A DNA stretch of 47,699 nucleotides from an uncultured Phycisphaerales bacterium (GCA_949373145.1 CASICI010000026.1:1-47699); one strand, 5' to 3'. Positions 19,601 to 29,716 are shown, counted from the first letter of the stretch. The notes: generated by a model from the sequence alone, not told the origin. Translations and numbers: made by a program.

Positions 19601-20657
19601 CGGCGAAGCGATCTACAACGACCAGAGCGGGCTCGATCGAGGGCAACAGCCCCTTCCAGGTCTGCTGGCTCGACGAGACCAGACCAGCGAGGAGTGCCTC
19701 AACCGGGTCGACGCAGCTCGCGCAGGACCCAGGGCTTCGGCAGCCGCGATACGATCGTCTTCGAGGGCAGCAAGCCCGCGACGTCTCGCAGGACAACCGA
19801 CTCCTCCAACGTCCGCCATCGAGGCCGACACCCGTCGACAACGTGACTCATCGCCCCCGACGCCTGGCTTGGAGACGCCGTCGCCATCAAGGACCCGACC
19901 GCCGCGACGCTTCCGCCGACAGACCGGCTGCCAACCTGCTCGTGGTCGGACAGCAGTGACGACGCCTCGGTCGCGCTCAGTCGCGAGCCTCCCTGCTTTC
20001 GCTGGCCGCTCACACACCCCCACGACGGTGCCGGCGTTCACCATTCTCGACGGAACGCCCTGCCGACGATCCCGCGCACGGCCTGCTCTCGGGCCGTGGC
20101 CCACGCCCTGCCCCACGCCAACCACCGATACCCAGCGTTCCACGACACGGACGAGGGCGCTCACTCGAGGAACTTGGCACGAGACGCTCGCCAGAGCGCA
20201 CCGAAGATCCGGCACCACCGACGCCCCGGCGCACTTACCTCATCGATCCACGGACTGCAGCGGTATCGGGAGCCTGCGCCGCAACGAGAGCGACTTCGGC
20301 TTTGGAATCCGACGACGACACCCCGCCGACACCCGACAAGATCCTCGCCTCGATCCTCCGGGAAGGCCCGATGCACGGCATTCACGCCAGTGCACCTGGT
20401 GCGACACCGTCTCCTCGTTGCAGAGAGCACTGGATCGGCAAGGCATCGGAGAGTTCGACCAACGCGTGCTGTTCCAGGTCAGTGCCACCGACTCGAGCAC
20501 GTTGATCGATTCACCGGCAGGTGGGCGTCTTGGTTTCAATCGTTCACTGCTCTACAGCGAGGAACGTGGCACCATCGAAAAATTCAGACCATGGGAACTC
20601 CCTGATCGAGGATGGTGTCTCGAGATGGCAGCCATGATCAATCGACGAGAGTCCTGA
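16600..20657 (+). CDS. EssC/FtsK-SpoIIIE-type membrane ATPase of a type VII-like system (frame-disrupted)
   Basis: A protein of about 1350 residues if the frames are joined. The cytoplasmic coiled-coil arm (residues 55-195) is followed by two membrane helices (about 242-261 and 273-294), a second coiled coil (305-450) and a degenerate first ATPase domain. There Walker A is replaced by ESDSETRN at 527-534, with a pseudo-Walker B RFLVVSDF. A catalytic FtsK domain follows with Walker A GKTGSGKST (bases 19016-19042) and Walker B VLLIVDEFQE (19328-19357). A third, degenerate domain contains ANLLVVGQQ (19930-19956). The C-terminus ends at 20657. The frame is intact to about 18780. It then alternates between all three frames to about 20450, while family motifs persist in whichever frame is open. 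The start is uncertain (TTG 16600, GTG 16642 or ATG 16669). It probably drives export of the WXG-like proteins. Unlike Firmicute EssC it shows no FHA domain; coiled coils take that place. Confidence 0.75.
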
Positions 20658-20664
20658 GTCCAGA

Positions 20665-23600
20665 TCATGTGATGGGGACGAGGCGACCGGCGGACACCGC
20701 AGAGAGCTCGTTCCACCGTACGACCAGGACACGTCTGGATCCCGAACCGGACAGAGCGAGACTCGGCACGGCCAGATGCGCACGACGTTCCTGAATCGCA
20801 TGTTCATAGGCGGTGAATTGCACGGTACCCGCCAGCAATGGGCGTGCGTGTTCGAGTCGATGCACCCATTCAACAAGAGCCTCGCGATCCCGTCGTTCGG
20901 AAGCAGGCCCCTTGTCGTGAAGCCTCTTCACTCGGAAATCGATCGCACGGAGATGCCGTGGAGTGCGTTCAAGTTCGAACCAGGAACCATTCTGCACACA
21001 GCGGGGAAGGAAACCTTCGAGTTCCCGGCGCATTCCTTCGATCTCGGAAGCCCACGCCTGGGGAAAAGCCGATTCAAGCGCGAATGCAAGCGCCCCGTGC
21101 AGGCGCAGGGAGTCCTCCAATCGCCCCACCACGTCTTCGGCGCAACGTGACAGTTCCGCGAAACCGGATTCGAAACACGACTGCACTCCACCACGGCTTC
21201 GGATGCCCCAGGGGGATGACGCCGGGCGCTCATCGCTGGAGACGAAGAACGCCGCGTCGAGCGCCAGATCCTCGACGATGGCGCGAAGTGGACGCTTGGT
21301 CTCAAGCAGATGGAACTCAGGCCACGCACGCTGTCCGTCGAGCAGCCAGTCGAGATGTCCGGAAAGGGCCCGCCCACCGAGTCTCCTGAGTTCCTCGAGA
21401 AGAAACGCACGATGCATGACCACGGCGACTTCTCTGCGAGCATGTCCGGTGACTCCGACTCGACCATCGCTTCTTTGGAAGGCAAGCCACGCTCGCACGC
21501 CCCCGGCAGCACCTTCGACCACGATGAACTCCGGAAGCGGCACTTCGGGAAGTTCGGTGGCGTTCGGGATCGGTCAGGCCCGCCAGCGCGCCATCGACTC
21601 TGTCGTGAAATGCCTTCTGAACACGGGGAGCGAGCGTCGCGCGCAGTGTCTCGAGTGAGCGGCCTCGAGCCACTTCCTGCCCCTCGTCATCTCGAACGAT
21701 CATCAGCATTCGAAGATGCTCCGGGAGCCGTGCTCGATCGAAATCAGAGGACTCGACCACGACACCACCGATCGCGGTCAGGTGCCTCGCAAGGACGTCC
21801 GAGAGCGCGCCTTCACCGAAGGTCATCGTCTCCACCAGCGCGGAGGTCGTCTCGCGAACGGGACTGAAACGCGTCCTGAGTCTCTTGGGAAGAGAACGGA
21901 TCATTGCCTCGACTCGTTCGGAAAGCATGCCGGGAACACCCCATTCGAGACGGTCCGCTGAGAGGTCGGCGAGCGCTGCGAGGGCGACGTTGATCGCGAC
22001 TCCGTCACCCAGCTCACCTGGTTCGTGACGGTACTCCAGGCGCCAGCGGCTGCCGGAGGTCTCGATGTGATCGGGAAAGACCTCGGAATCGAGTCCACCG
22101 CGATCAGCTCCGAACATGTCGGAATCCGCCATCACCAGACGGTCGGGATCACGCGCCTCGACTTGAAGTCGCCATCGTTCGAAGCTGGGCGCACTGTGGA
22201 CCTGACTCGGAATCAACTCGTCGTAGAAACGGAAACGCTGATCGTTCGAGGCCAGAAGATCACGTCGACGTTCCTTTTCTTCGAGTGCTTCGACGCGTTT
22301 TCGCAAGGCGATGTTGCGCAGCATGAACAACGCGCGCGTGCGCAGCTTCTCCTCGACCAGCGCTTCCTGAATGAAGATGTCACGTGCGACCTCCGGATCA
22401 AGCGGACCATAGGCAACGCGCCGACGAGGAACGAGAACCATGCCTCCGTAGTACACCCGCTCGTACGCCGCGACCTGGCCGGAATCGATCAGATAATGAG
22501 GTTCTTCATATTCACGACGCACCAGATGTGGTGCGACACGCTCGACCCAGTCGCCCCGTACCTTGGCCGCCATCCTGCCGTATCGCCGCGTGGTCTCCAC
22601 GATTTCGGAGACCATCACCCAGGGTACGTCGGTCTGTTTCAGTCCGGACGATGGATGAATGGAGAAAACGACTCCGCTGGGCGTCTCATAGGCACGCTCG
22701 TCGTTCCTTCGGGCGATGTTCGAAACGAACCCGGCGAGAATGGCACGATGCATCGCACCCCATCCACCGTCACCCATGCGGTCGGTCCGAGGTCGGCCGA
22801 CTCGAACCTCGAAGACCGATTGGACCTCCTGCCGAAGCTGCGAGTGGACATCAACCCACTCGCGTATCCGACTGACAGAAAGATGACGCTCGTGGCACCA
22901 CCGACGAAGCGCCGAACTGCCCATCGACTTTCGAGCCTCCTCGTAGGCGGTCCAGAGTCTCAGCAGACCGACGAAGTCACTCTTCTGATCAAGCCAACCG
23001 AGGTGCGCGAGGTCGGCGAGCGATTCCATTCCCGGAGGCCGCAGACGAGGATCCTGAGTCGAAAGTGCGGAAGCGATCACGAGCACCTCCGGAAGCATGC
23101 GTTCCTCGAGCGAGGCGATGAGCATTCTTCCAAGTCTCGAATCAACCGAAAGACGCGACAGTTTGCGCCCGATCTCAGTGAGATCGCGCATTCGATCGAC
23201 CGCTCCGAGTTCATACAGCGTCCCCCAACCTTCTTCGATCATGCGAGAGGATGGGCCGTCGAGGAACGGAAAATCAGTGATGTCACCCAGTCCGAGTGCC
23301 AGCATTCGAAGAATCACATCGGCGAGGTTGGACCGGAGAATCTCCGGCTGCGTGTAGTCATCGGCGGAGTCGAAGGTCTCTTCCGAATAGAGCCGCAGGC
23401 AACGACCTGGTGCGATGCGCCCACAGCGACCGGCACGCTGTCGTGCGGAGGCCTGACTGACCTGTTCGACCGGTAGACGCTGCAATCTGGAACGTGCACT
23501 GAATCGCGAGATGCGAACCCGCCCGGTGTCGATGACGGACGTGATGCCGGGGACGGTCACCGAGGTCTCCGCGACGTTCGTCGAGAGAATGATGCGACGC

Positions 23601-24655
23601 TTCGATCCCGATCCGAAGATCTTTCGCTGCTCGCGTTCCGGAAGCCTCGCATGCAGACCGAGAATCTCGAAACGATCACCGAACGCCCCTTCAAGGGCCT
23701 CGATCCCATCGCGGATCTCGCGCGCACCCGGGACGAAGACGAGCATGTCACCGGTATCGGCCGACGTGTCCAGCAGGTGCTCGACGGCTTTCAGGATGAC
23801 TTCGGGCGAGTCGGACCCATCGCCCTCGCGACCGAGTGATTCCGGATCCTGATTGAGAATCTCGACTGGATACGTTCGACCCGAGACTTCGATGACCGGA
23901 CAGCCCCCGAAATGCTCGCTGAAGCGTTCGGCATCGATTGTGGCGCTGGTGATCACGACCTTGAGATCAGGTCGCCTGGGAAGAACTCGTTTCAAGTACC
24001 CGAGGAGAAAGTCGATGTTCAGAGACCGCTCGTGCGCTTCATCGATGATGATCGTGTCGTACCGATCAAGCATGGGATCATCCTGAGTCTCGGCAAGAAG
24101 AATGCCGTCCGTCATCATCTTGACGCAGGTGCCCTTCGAATCCTTGCGATGAAAACGAACCTGCCAGCCGATCAGGCCGCCGATCTCGGAGCCGACTTCC
24201 TGGGCGATTCGTTCCGCCACGCCCTGCGCCGCGACCCTGCGCGGCTGGGTGTGACCGATCAAGCCTTCGACCCCACGGCCGAGTTCCAGACAGATCTTTG
24301 GAAGCTGCGTGGTCTTTCCCGAACCGGTCTCACCACAGAGCACGATGACTTGGTGGTCCCGGATCGCCTCACTGATCTCGGTGCGCCGGGCACTGACGGG
24401 AAGCTCCGCCGGATAGACGAACGCACGATCAGCCGCCTCGGCTCGGAGCCGTCGCACCGTCTCCGCCTGCTCGATGGCCCGTTCGACTTTCTGAAGTGAG
24501 CGATCGACGGGACGCCCGGAACGACGAATCGTGTCGAGGCGCTTCAGCCACCGACGAATCGAGCGACGTTCGGCCCGGGCGCACCCGGCAAGGCGATCTC
24601 GCAGACGAGCAATCGTCTTGGCAATCGAATCGGAATTGGGTGGGGCCGATGACAT
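20665..24655 (-). CDS. hrpA: DEAH-box RNA helicase HrpA (one frameshift)
   Basis: ATP-dependent RNA helicase of the bacterial HrpA type, implicated in resolving stalled ribosomes and mRNA processing. Walker A is CGETGSGKTTQ (107-117) and the DEAH box is IIIDEAHERS (202-211). Motif III follows (VVITSATI), and the helicase C-terminal motifs are LSTNVAETSVTVPGI and QRAGRCGR. The long HrpA-specific C-terminal half (DUF3418-like) continues to the end. The first 1000-plus residues run from 24655 to about 21575 in one frame. One extra base near the GATCCCGAACGCC segment (about 21570-21585) moves the rest into another frame, where the sequence continues as NATELPEVPLPEFIVVEG to the stop at 20665. Joined length is about 1330 residues, the normal HrpA size. 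It converges on the ATPase gene with only seven bases between. Confidence 0.9.
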
Positions 24656-24742
24656 GAATCCATTCTAGGCGGTGCCCGACCTGGAATACTCATGGAACCA
24701 ACATTCGCATCGTGAGCGTTCACCGTGTAGCCTTCACCCTCA

Positions 24743-24816
24743 GGGCGCTTAGCTCAGTTGGCTAGAGCATTCCGCTTACACCGGAAAGGTCACTGGTTCG
24801 AGTCCAGTATCGCCCA
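24743..24816 (+). tRNA. tRNA-Val (anticodon UAC)
   Basis: A 74-base cloverleaf. The anticodon loop CUUACAC (stem UUCCG/CGGAA) gives UAC, decoding valine GUA/GUG. The T-arm ACUGG-UUCGAGU-CCAGU is perfect. The acceptor stem GGGCGCU/AUCGCCC has one C-U mismatch at pair 6-67, where the usual tRNA-Val has AGCGCCC. No CCA is encoded. Confidence 0.93.
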
Positions 24817-24896
24817 TTCAAGACCCCCTCTTTTCGAAACCTGAGCGCGAGAGCGGATGGTCGGTCCCGATGACGTCATGTGGAAGACGTCGCCGC

Positions 24897-25136
24897 TCAG
24901 CACTCGGACGCCTTGTCTGCTCTGACGCACAGTGAACCGGCACCTTCGACGGTGATGTGCATGCATTTGGGTGCATGCATGCAGTCATCGACAGAGAGGA
25001 ACTGCACGCCCTTCGGCAGCGCCAGACCATGCTCGCTCAAGACTTCGTCTGGGGTGTCCATCAGTGCCTGTCGCACCGACTTGTCATCACAGACCAGTGC
25101 GTACAGACGGACGAAATCAGCCATGCCATTGGACAT
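24897..25136 (-). CDS. Small protein resembling NHLP-type RiPP leader/precursor peptides
   Basis: A 79-residue protein. The ATG at 25136 has GAGGAA about eight bases upstream; a longer in-frame start at 25265 would overlap the metalloprotease gene. Residues 18-50 (the KSVRQALMDTPDEVLSEHG segment, then LPKGVQFLSVDD) follow the pattern of nitrile-hydratase-like leader peptides: a short helix, a (D)P-EVL-x-E-x-G-x-x-LP turn, then a beta strand. After VEGAG comes a short cysteine-bearing end, SLCVRADKASEC. Other cysteines are at 16, 52 and 58. Such leaders precede modified natural-product cores in several bacterial groups. No modifying cyclase, LanM or radical-SAM gene is nearby, so the precursor role is a hypothesis. 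An uncharacterised small cytoplasmic protein is the alternative. It lies 70 bases downstream of the metalloprotease on the same strand. Confidence 0.55.
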   Translation of the reverse strand: MSNGMADFVRLYALVCDDKSVRQALMDTPDEVLSEHGLALPKGVQFLSVDDCMHAPKCMHITVEGAGSLCVRADKASEC

Positions 25137-25206
25137 TGAAAAAGTTCCTCGAATCGCAGTGCGTGAATGGATGTGAACCAACTCGCCTGGTGCAGGATCG
25201 AAAAAT

Positions 25207-27447
25207 TCAGAGCTCGCCCCAGTAGGACAACAGATAGGCGAGGTCCGAACCGCCGACGATTCCATCCTCGTCGAAGTCCGCAGTGCCGTCCGAGCCCCAT
25301 TGGGAGAGCAGCAAGCTCAGGTCGTCGCCACCAACCATGCCATCTCCGTTGAGGTCGGGACTCTGGAAGAGGGACCCACCGTGCGACCAGGCGGCTTCAG
25401 GAATAACCGACAGCGCCCCACCAGGGGCGGCGTATTTCACGATGAGACCCGCACCCCCACCACGCTCGAAGAATTCGACGCGAATGGCGTGGACTCCGGC
25501 TTCGAGACCGATGGCTCCGGTTCGTTCCTGCATGCCATGCGTTCCATCATTGTCGACGATCCGCTGATCGCCGATGTAGAGCGCCGAACCATCATCGCTG
25601 ACGGTGGAGAATCGCCACTGTCCGGCGAATGGAATCTCGACCCAGCCGATGAAGAGCGCACCGACATCGTCCGTGAGGCCGCTGCCCATGAAGGCCCCAT
25701 TGGTCGACGCGTACTCGATGTCCCCGACGACCTCACTGGAAAACGATTCGAGCGTCGAGAAATCAGGGAGGAACGAAATCGGCTCGAGTGCGTAATAGGC
25801 GACTTCGATGCCGGGCGTGGTACCGACGGGATTGTCCGCCACGCGAAGTGGGTCCGGAGGTTCCGCCTCCTCGACGCTGACCGCGACCATGCAGGTGTCC
25901 TGCACCCCGTTGATGACGCTGGTGTACTCGAAGGAGTCGGTACCGATGAACTCATCGACCGGCGTGTATCGAAGCACTGAACGGCCATCCGGTCCGAAGC
26001 CCTCGACCAGTTCGACCTGCCCACCCTCGAAGGACAGTGCCTCGAAGGACAGGATGTCGGCGAAGGTGCAATCGATACCGACATCGTTCTGCAGGACATC
26101 CACGTAGACCGGAGCACTCATGCCGGTCGTGACATCGTCCGCAAGACACATCGTGTCATCCGAAACCGAGAAATCACAGCCGGACTGAGCGATGTGGGTG
26201 TTGATGTTGTCGATGTTCTGAGGGGTGAACTCCATTCGGACGTTCCCCAATCCACCGGGACAGGTGTGGCAGTAGCTCATGATGGTGCCGAAGGCACCGA
26301 TCGAGCAGTCGCCGCCCGCGCAATTGTCCGGAGCAGGAGTGAGATCATGGGTGTGCGGTGCACCGAAGTTGTGGCCGAGTTCATGCATGACCACCATTGG
26401 ATCCCAGTTCTGGCCGCTGTTGTTTTCGAGGGGATACGGAAATGAACCGTTCAGATTGGCGGAGAGTCCGTAGTTGTAGGTCTCGTCACACATCACGCCC
26501 AGCCACGCCACGCCACCACCCAGCCCACGCCCGGAAAGGAAATGCCCGAGATCCCTGGAGATGTCCTCGTGGTTCGATTCCCAGTAGGCCTGATATTCAT
26601 AAAGCTGATCACCAGTGCTCGACTGCACCCAGGGATCATCGGTTTCCCAGAGGCGGAGATAACTGACCACGAGATCCGTGTTCAGATCACGTGCGTAGAC
26701 ATAGCTGGAAGCGGCCATCAGAGTCGCGATGTACCCGACGGTCGCCTGACGGTCACCGCCGAAGATTCCAAGGAGTTCCTGGTCGGTCTCGATCGCAAGA
26801 CGAACTCGCTGACAGGGGCTGCTTCCGAGGCTTCCCGCGAGACTGCCGTCGTCAGCCGTCGAACCGGAAGGAACACCCAGTGCTCCTCGCTTCATCAACG
26901 GCTGCTCGATGAGGTTCGACTGACAGAGCTGCCACGTGGGATCCACGGGGATCATGTCGAGTCGATGAATGGTGGGTGTCCCACCCACGCCATCGCTGAT
27001 GCCGTAGGAGACACCACCGGACGTGATCCAGCCTTCGACACCGGAGTCGGTGTAGGCGATGAAGGCACTGCTGCCGCGTTCACCCACGACCTCGCCACCA
27101 AGGATGATGGTCTCAGGAATCGACATGAGGTGGATGCCGTCGGGACGCATCACTTCGATGCGTGCATCCGAGTCGAAGGGATTGATTCGCTGAAGCTGAA
27201 GGTCGACCAAGCGATGACCTGGCAGTGGCATGCCGGTCATGCGCACGTTGTCGTTCGTCAGAAGTGACGTCCTCAGGCGCTCGAGCCGGAGACCATCCAA
27301 CTCGATCGGCCGAATCTCAGGAGTCCCGATCGATCTGGCCAGCAAAGGACTTTCCATCGAGGTCGTCGTGAAATCCTCAGCCCAGAGCGAGGCACCGGCA
27401 CCACCCAGGATCGTGCAGATGGCGAGTGAGACTGATGGGAAGTTCAT
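25207..27447 (-). CDS. Secreted M12B-like zinc metalloprotease with Ig-like, PA14 and dockerin domains
   Basis: A 746-residue exported protein. The signal peptide is [22 protein letters not shown] pro-region follows, then the catalytic domain with the zinc site [11 protein letters not shown] (355-365) and a Met-turn TIMSYCH, characteristic of metzincins of the reprolysin/ADAM type. A cadherin/Ig-like domain (about 435-535; ending [20 protein letters not shown]) and a PA14 carbohydrate-binding-like domain (about 550-690; [17 protein letters not shown]) come next. The C-terminus has two dockerin EF-hand halves ([20 protein letters not shown] and [20 protein letters not shown]). The start at 27447 has GGAG six bases upstream. 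It probably degrades extracellular protein and is retained at the cell surface through the dockerin tail, which is inference. Many paired cysteines fit an extracytoplasmic fold. Confidence 0.9.
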   Translation of the reverse strand: MNFPSVSLAICTILGGAGASLWAEDFTTTSMESPLLARSIGTPEIRPIELDGLRLERLRTSLLTNDNVRMTGMPLPGHRLVDLQLQRINPFDSDARIEVMRPDGIHLMSIPETIILGGEVVGERGSSAFIAYTDSGVEGWITSGGVSYGISDGVGGTPTIHRLDMIPVDPTWQLCQSNLIEQPLMKRGALGVPSGSTADDGSLAGSLGSSPCQRVRLAIETDQELLGIFGGDRQATVGYIATLMAASSYVYARDLNTDLVVSYLRLWETDDPWVQSSTGDQLYEYQAYWESNHEDISRDLGHFLSGRGLGGGVAWLGVMCDETYNYGLSANLNGSFPYPLENNSGQNWDPMVVMHELGHNFGAPHTHDLTPAPDNCAGGDCSIGAFGTIMSYCHTCPGGLGNVRMEFTPQNIDNINTHIAQSGCDFSVSDDTMCLADDVTTGMSAPVYVDVLQNDVGIDCTFADILSFEALSFEGGQVELVEGFGPDGRSVLRYTPVDEFIGTDSFEYTSVINGVQDTCMVAVSVEEAEPPDPLRVADNPVGTTPGIEVAYYALEPISFLPDFSTLESFSSEVVGDIEYASTNGAFMGSGLTDDVGALFIGWVEIPFAGQWRFSTVSDDGSALYIGDQRIVDNDGTHGMQERTGAIGLEAGVHAIRVEFFERGGGAGLIVKYAAPGGALSVIPEAAWSHGGSLFQSPDLNGDGMVGGDDLSLLLSQWGSDGTADFDEDGIVGGSDLAYLLSYWGEL

Positions 27448-27638
27448 GGCGGGCTCCTGCATGGATGATTCGAGGATTGTGGGGGTTTTTCATCGTAGTT
27501 GATGTTCTTGAAATCAGGACCGATGAATCTCGACCATTTCAATGGCTGAAACCAGCTCCGTACGAGAAAACGAAGCATGTCACCCTCTTGAGCGACACCC
27601 GTGGCCGAAACGAGGTTCAGGAGTTCATGCCTGCTTCA

Positions 27639-27667
27639 TTGTGCCGGTTGACTCGGACCGATAGAAT
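27639..27667 (+). promoter_or_regulatory. Putative promoter of the FlgI-like gene
   Basis: TTGTGC at 27639-27644 and TAGAAT at 27662-27667 with 17 bases between, in the divergent 275-base gap. The predicted start site would be about 50 bases before the preferred GTG. The -35 element is weak. Confidence 0.4.
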
Positions 27668-27722
27668 GGGCCCGTTCAGGACCCTACTCAATGCCATACT
27701 CCGGACAGGGGCGCCTCTTTTC

Positions 27723-29609
27723 GTGGATACCACCGTGACGACATCCAGAAACACAACACGAAGCATCCTCCCGATCATCATCGGAGTCTTGACACTGACT
27801 TTTGCCGGATGCCAGAACATGGTGCTGGAACGTGCCGACCGAGACACCAAGTCCGAACGACTCTCGAAGACCAACTTCGAGCTCGAAGTCGATCCGATCA
27901 TGCGCGGCACGGTCGCCAGCGAGGGCATCTTCACCGGATACGAACCCACCGTCGTTCGTGGGTACGGCCTCGTCGTGGGACTCTCCGGGACCGGCAGTCG
28001 GATCGTTCCGGCCCAGGTCAGGTCCCTGATGCTCGCTGAAATGACACGTCGAGGTGTCGGTGACCCGCAGAATGGCTGGAACGGCCTGACACCCGAGAGA
28101 ATGCTTGATTCGGAGGACACCGCGATCGTGGTCGTCGAAGGCGTCATTCCACCCGGTGCGCCCAAGGGAACCGAGTTCGATGTGCGCGTCTTCGCACTCC
28201 CCGGTTCCACGACCAGCAGTCTCGAAGGCGGAAGACTCTACACCACCGAACTGCGCCCGGGCCCGCTTGCGACCGGTTCACGGCAGGCCTTCGCGCTGGC
28301 AAAGGCGAAGGGACCGATCTTCATCAATCCGTTCGTCGAACCGGGCAAATCAACCACCAGCGCGATCAATGCACTGAGCGGTCGAATCCTCGAAGGCGGA
28401 AGCACACAGAAGAACATGCCGGTCAAACTGCGCATGGCCACGACCAGTCATGCGAGGACCGCCACCGTCCAACAGGCTATCAACAGCAATTTCCCGCGTG
28501 AGCCCGGGCAGAAGGATGAAACCGCCCGCGGCGAAAGTGGCGATTCGATCGCGATCACCGTCCCCCCGTCTCACGCTGATGAGACCGAACGATTCATGAA
28601 GCTCCTGCAGCACACCTCTCTCAAGGTCGGCGCCGTCGAAGCCTCGTCTCAAGCGGTGAGACGTGCGCTGCTCGCGAATCCGGGAGGTGCCGAATCCGCC
28701 AAGTGGCGCTGGTGCGCGCTCGGCCCCAAGGCCGTGCCCATGATCCATGACCTCTATGACTATCCCGAAGAGGCCCCCAGACTCGCCGCGTTGAGCGCTG
28801 GGGCACAACTCGATGACGCGCTCGTGGTTCCATACATCATGGACATCGCGGAGAAATCAACCAGCAAGGCCAGACGGATCAGTTCGGTCAGAGAACTGGG
28901 CAACATGGGAAACAATCCCAGAGTCGACATCGGACTGCGCAAACTGCTGAACGATGACGATGTCGACATCCGACTGGCCGCTTTCGAAGCGCTCCTCAAG
29001 CGAGGCGACCCGATCATCACCGAGGTGCCGATCAACGAGAACTTCGTCCTGAACATCGTTCCATCGAACACACCGATGCTCTACATCGCTCAGAGTGGAA
29101 CCCCGAGAATCGTTCTCTTCGATTCGGAAACGACCATCAACACCCCTCTGACACTGAACGCCTGGTCGGGCCAGCTCATGATGAAGGCAGACCTCGACGA
29201 TGAAGAACTCCAGGTCTTCTACCGCCAGAACGATGATCCCAGACCGGTCATCGTGCTGGCCCCCACCACCGTTCGCGGACTGGTGAATTTCCTCGGCCAC
29301 AAGACCTCGGTGAACGACCCCGAGCAAGGCCTGGGCATGAGCTACGGACAAGTGATCGGAGCACTCCATCAACTGTGGCTCCAAAAGTACATTTCATGTG
29401 ATTTCAAGGCCGAGCAGGACCGGATTCTGGCAGCCATTCTCGCCTTCGAGTCTGAACAGGAAAGCGTCGAGAGACCGGAATTCGATGTCGTGAGTGGTTC
29501 AGACGGAGCCTTCACGCCACAGCGCCCCGGAGAAAGCGACGACCTTGAAATCCCTGCCCGTTCAGGCCTTGAAGGGAACGGCGTACCAAGAGATACTGTA
29601 CCCAGATGA
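27723..29609 (+). CDS. FlgI-like lipoprotein with HEAT-like region
   Basis: A 628-residue protein. The N-terminal signal ends in a lipobox-like TFAGC (Cys30), so it is probably a lipoprotein. Residues 75-320 match the flagellar P-ring protein FlgI: VVRGYGLVVGLSGTGS (78-93), VVVEGVIPPGAPKGTEFDVR and ALPGSTTSSLEGGRLYTTEL. FlgI forms the bushing around the flagellar rod in peptidoglycan. About 330-430 looks like short alpha-helical HEAT-type repeats (VDIGLRKLLNDDDVDIRLAA), a feature foreign to FlgI. The rest is a beta-rich region followed by a helical end. No other flagellar gene is in the window, so a ring-forming envelope role outside the flagellum is possible. GTG 27723 or 27735 fit a signal peptide; earlier in-frame starts add non-signal sequence. 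SMC follows 115 bases later. Confidence 0.75.
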   Translation: MDTTVTTSRNTTRSILPIIIGVLTLTFAGCQNMVLERADRDTKSERLSKTNFELEVDPIMRGTVASEGIFTGYEPTVVRGYGLVVGLSGTGSRIVPAQVRSLMLAEMTRRGVGDPQNGWNGLTPERMLDSEDTAIVVVEGVIPPGAPKGTEFDVRVFALPGSTTSSLEGGRLYTTELRPGPLATGSRQAFALAKAKGPIFINPFVEPGKSTTSAINALSGRILEGGSTQKNMPVKLRMATTSHARTATVQQAINSNFPREPGQKDETARGESGDSIAITVPPSHADETERFMKLLQHTSLKVGAVEASSQAVRRALLANPGGAESAKWRWCALGPKAVPMIHDLYDYPEEAPRLAALSAGAQLDDALVVPYIMDIAEKSTSKARRISSVRELGNMGNNPRVDIGLRKLLNDDDVDIRLAAFEALLKRGDPIITEVPINENFVLNIVPSNTPMLYIAQSGTPRIVLFDSETTINTPLTLNAWSGQLMMKADLDDEELQVFYRQNDDPRPVIVLAPTTVRGLVNFLGHKTSVNDPEQGLGMSYGQVIGALHQLWLQKYISCDFKAEQDRILAAILAFESEQESVERPEFDVVSGSDGAFTPQRPGESDDLEIPARSGLEGNGVPRDTVPR

Positions 29610-29709
29610 TCATTGACGAAATTCAAGCTCCGAGCGTCGTGGAGCCCGCCAATGAACCGGTGGACAATGGATGTCCATCGCCGCACCGTGCCCCCGGGCA
29701 CACCCCGAC

Positions 29710-29716
29710 AGGAGGT
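29710..29716 (+). promoter_or_regulatory. Strong Shine-Dalgarno site fixing the smc start
   Basis: AGGAGGT is eight bases upstream of the ATG at 29725, where the protein begins [16 protein letters not shown] as SMC proteins do. An ATG 18 codons earlier lacks this. Confidence 0.85.

Noticed and set aside
18780-20450. Programmed frameshifting in the ATPase gene
   Set aside because: Too many shifts in all directions, without slippery heptamers at each site.
22025-23476. Long plus-strand open frame of 483 codons
   Set aside because: Lies entirely antisense to hrpA, has no family motifs, and is explained by codon bias of the opposite strand.
24743-25136. tRNA-Val as an integration site for an island carrying the small cysteine protein
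   Set aside because: No integrase and no direct repeat of the tRNA 3' end was seen nearby.
29613-29640. TTGACG upstream of smc considered as a promoter
   Set aside because: No acceptable -10 element at 16-18 bases spacing.
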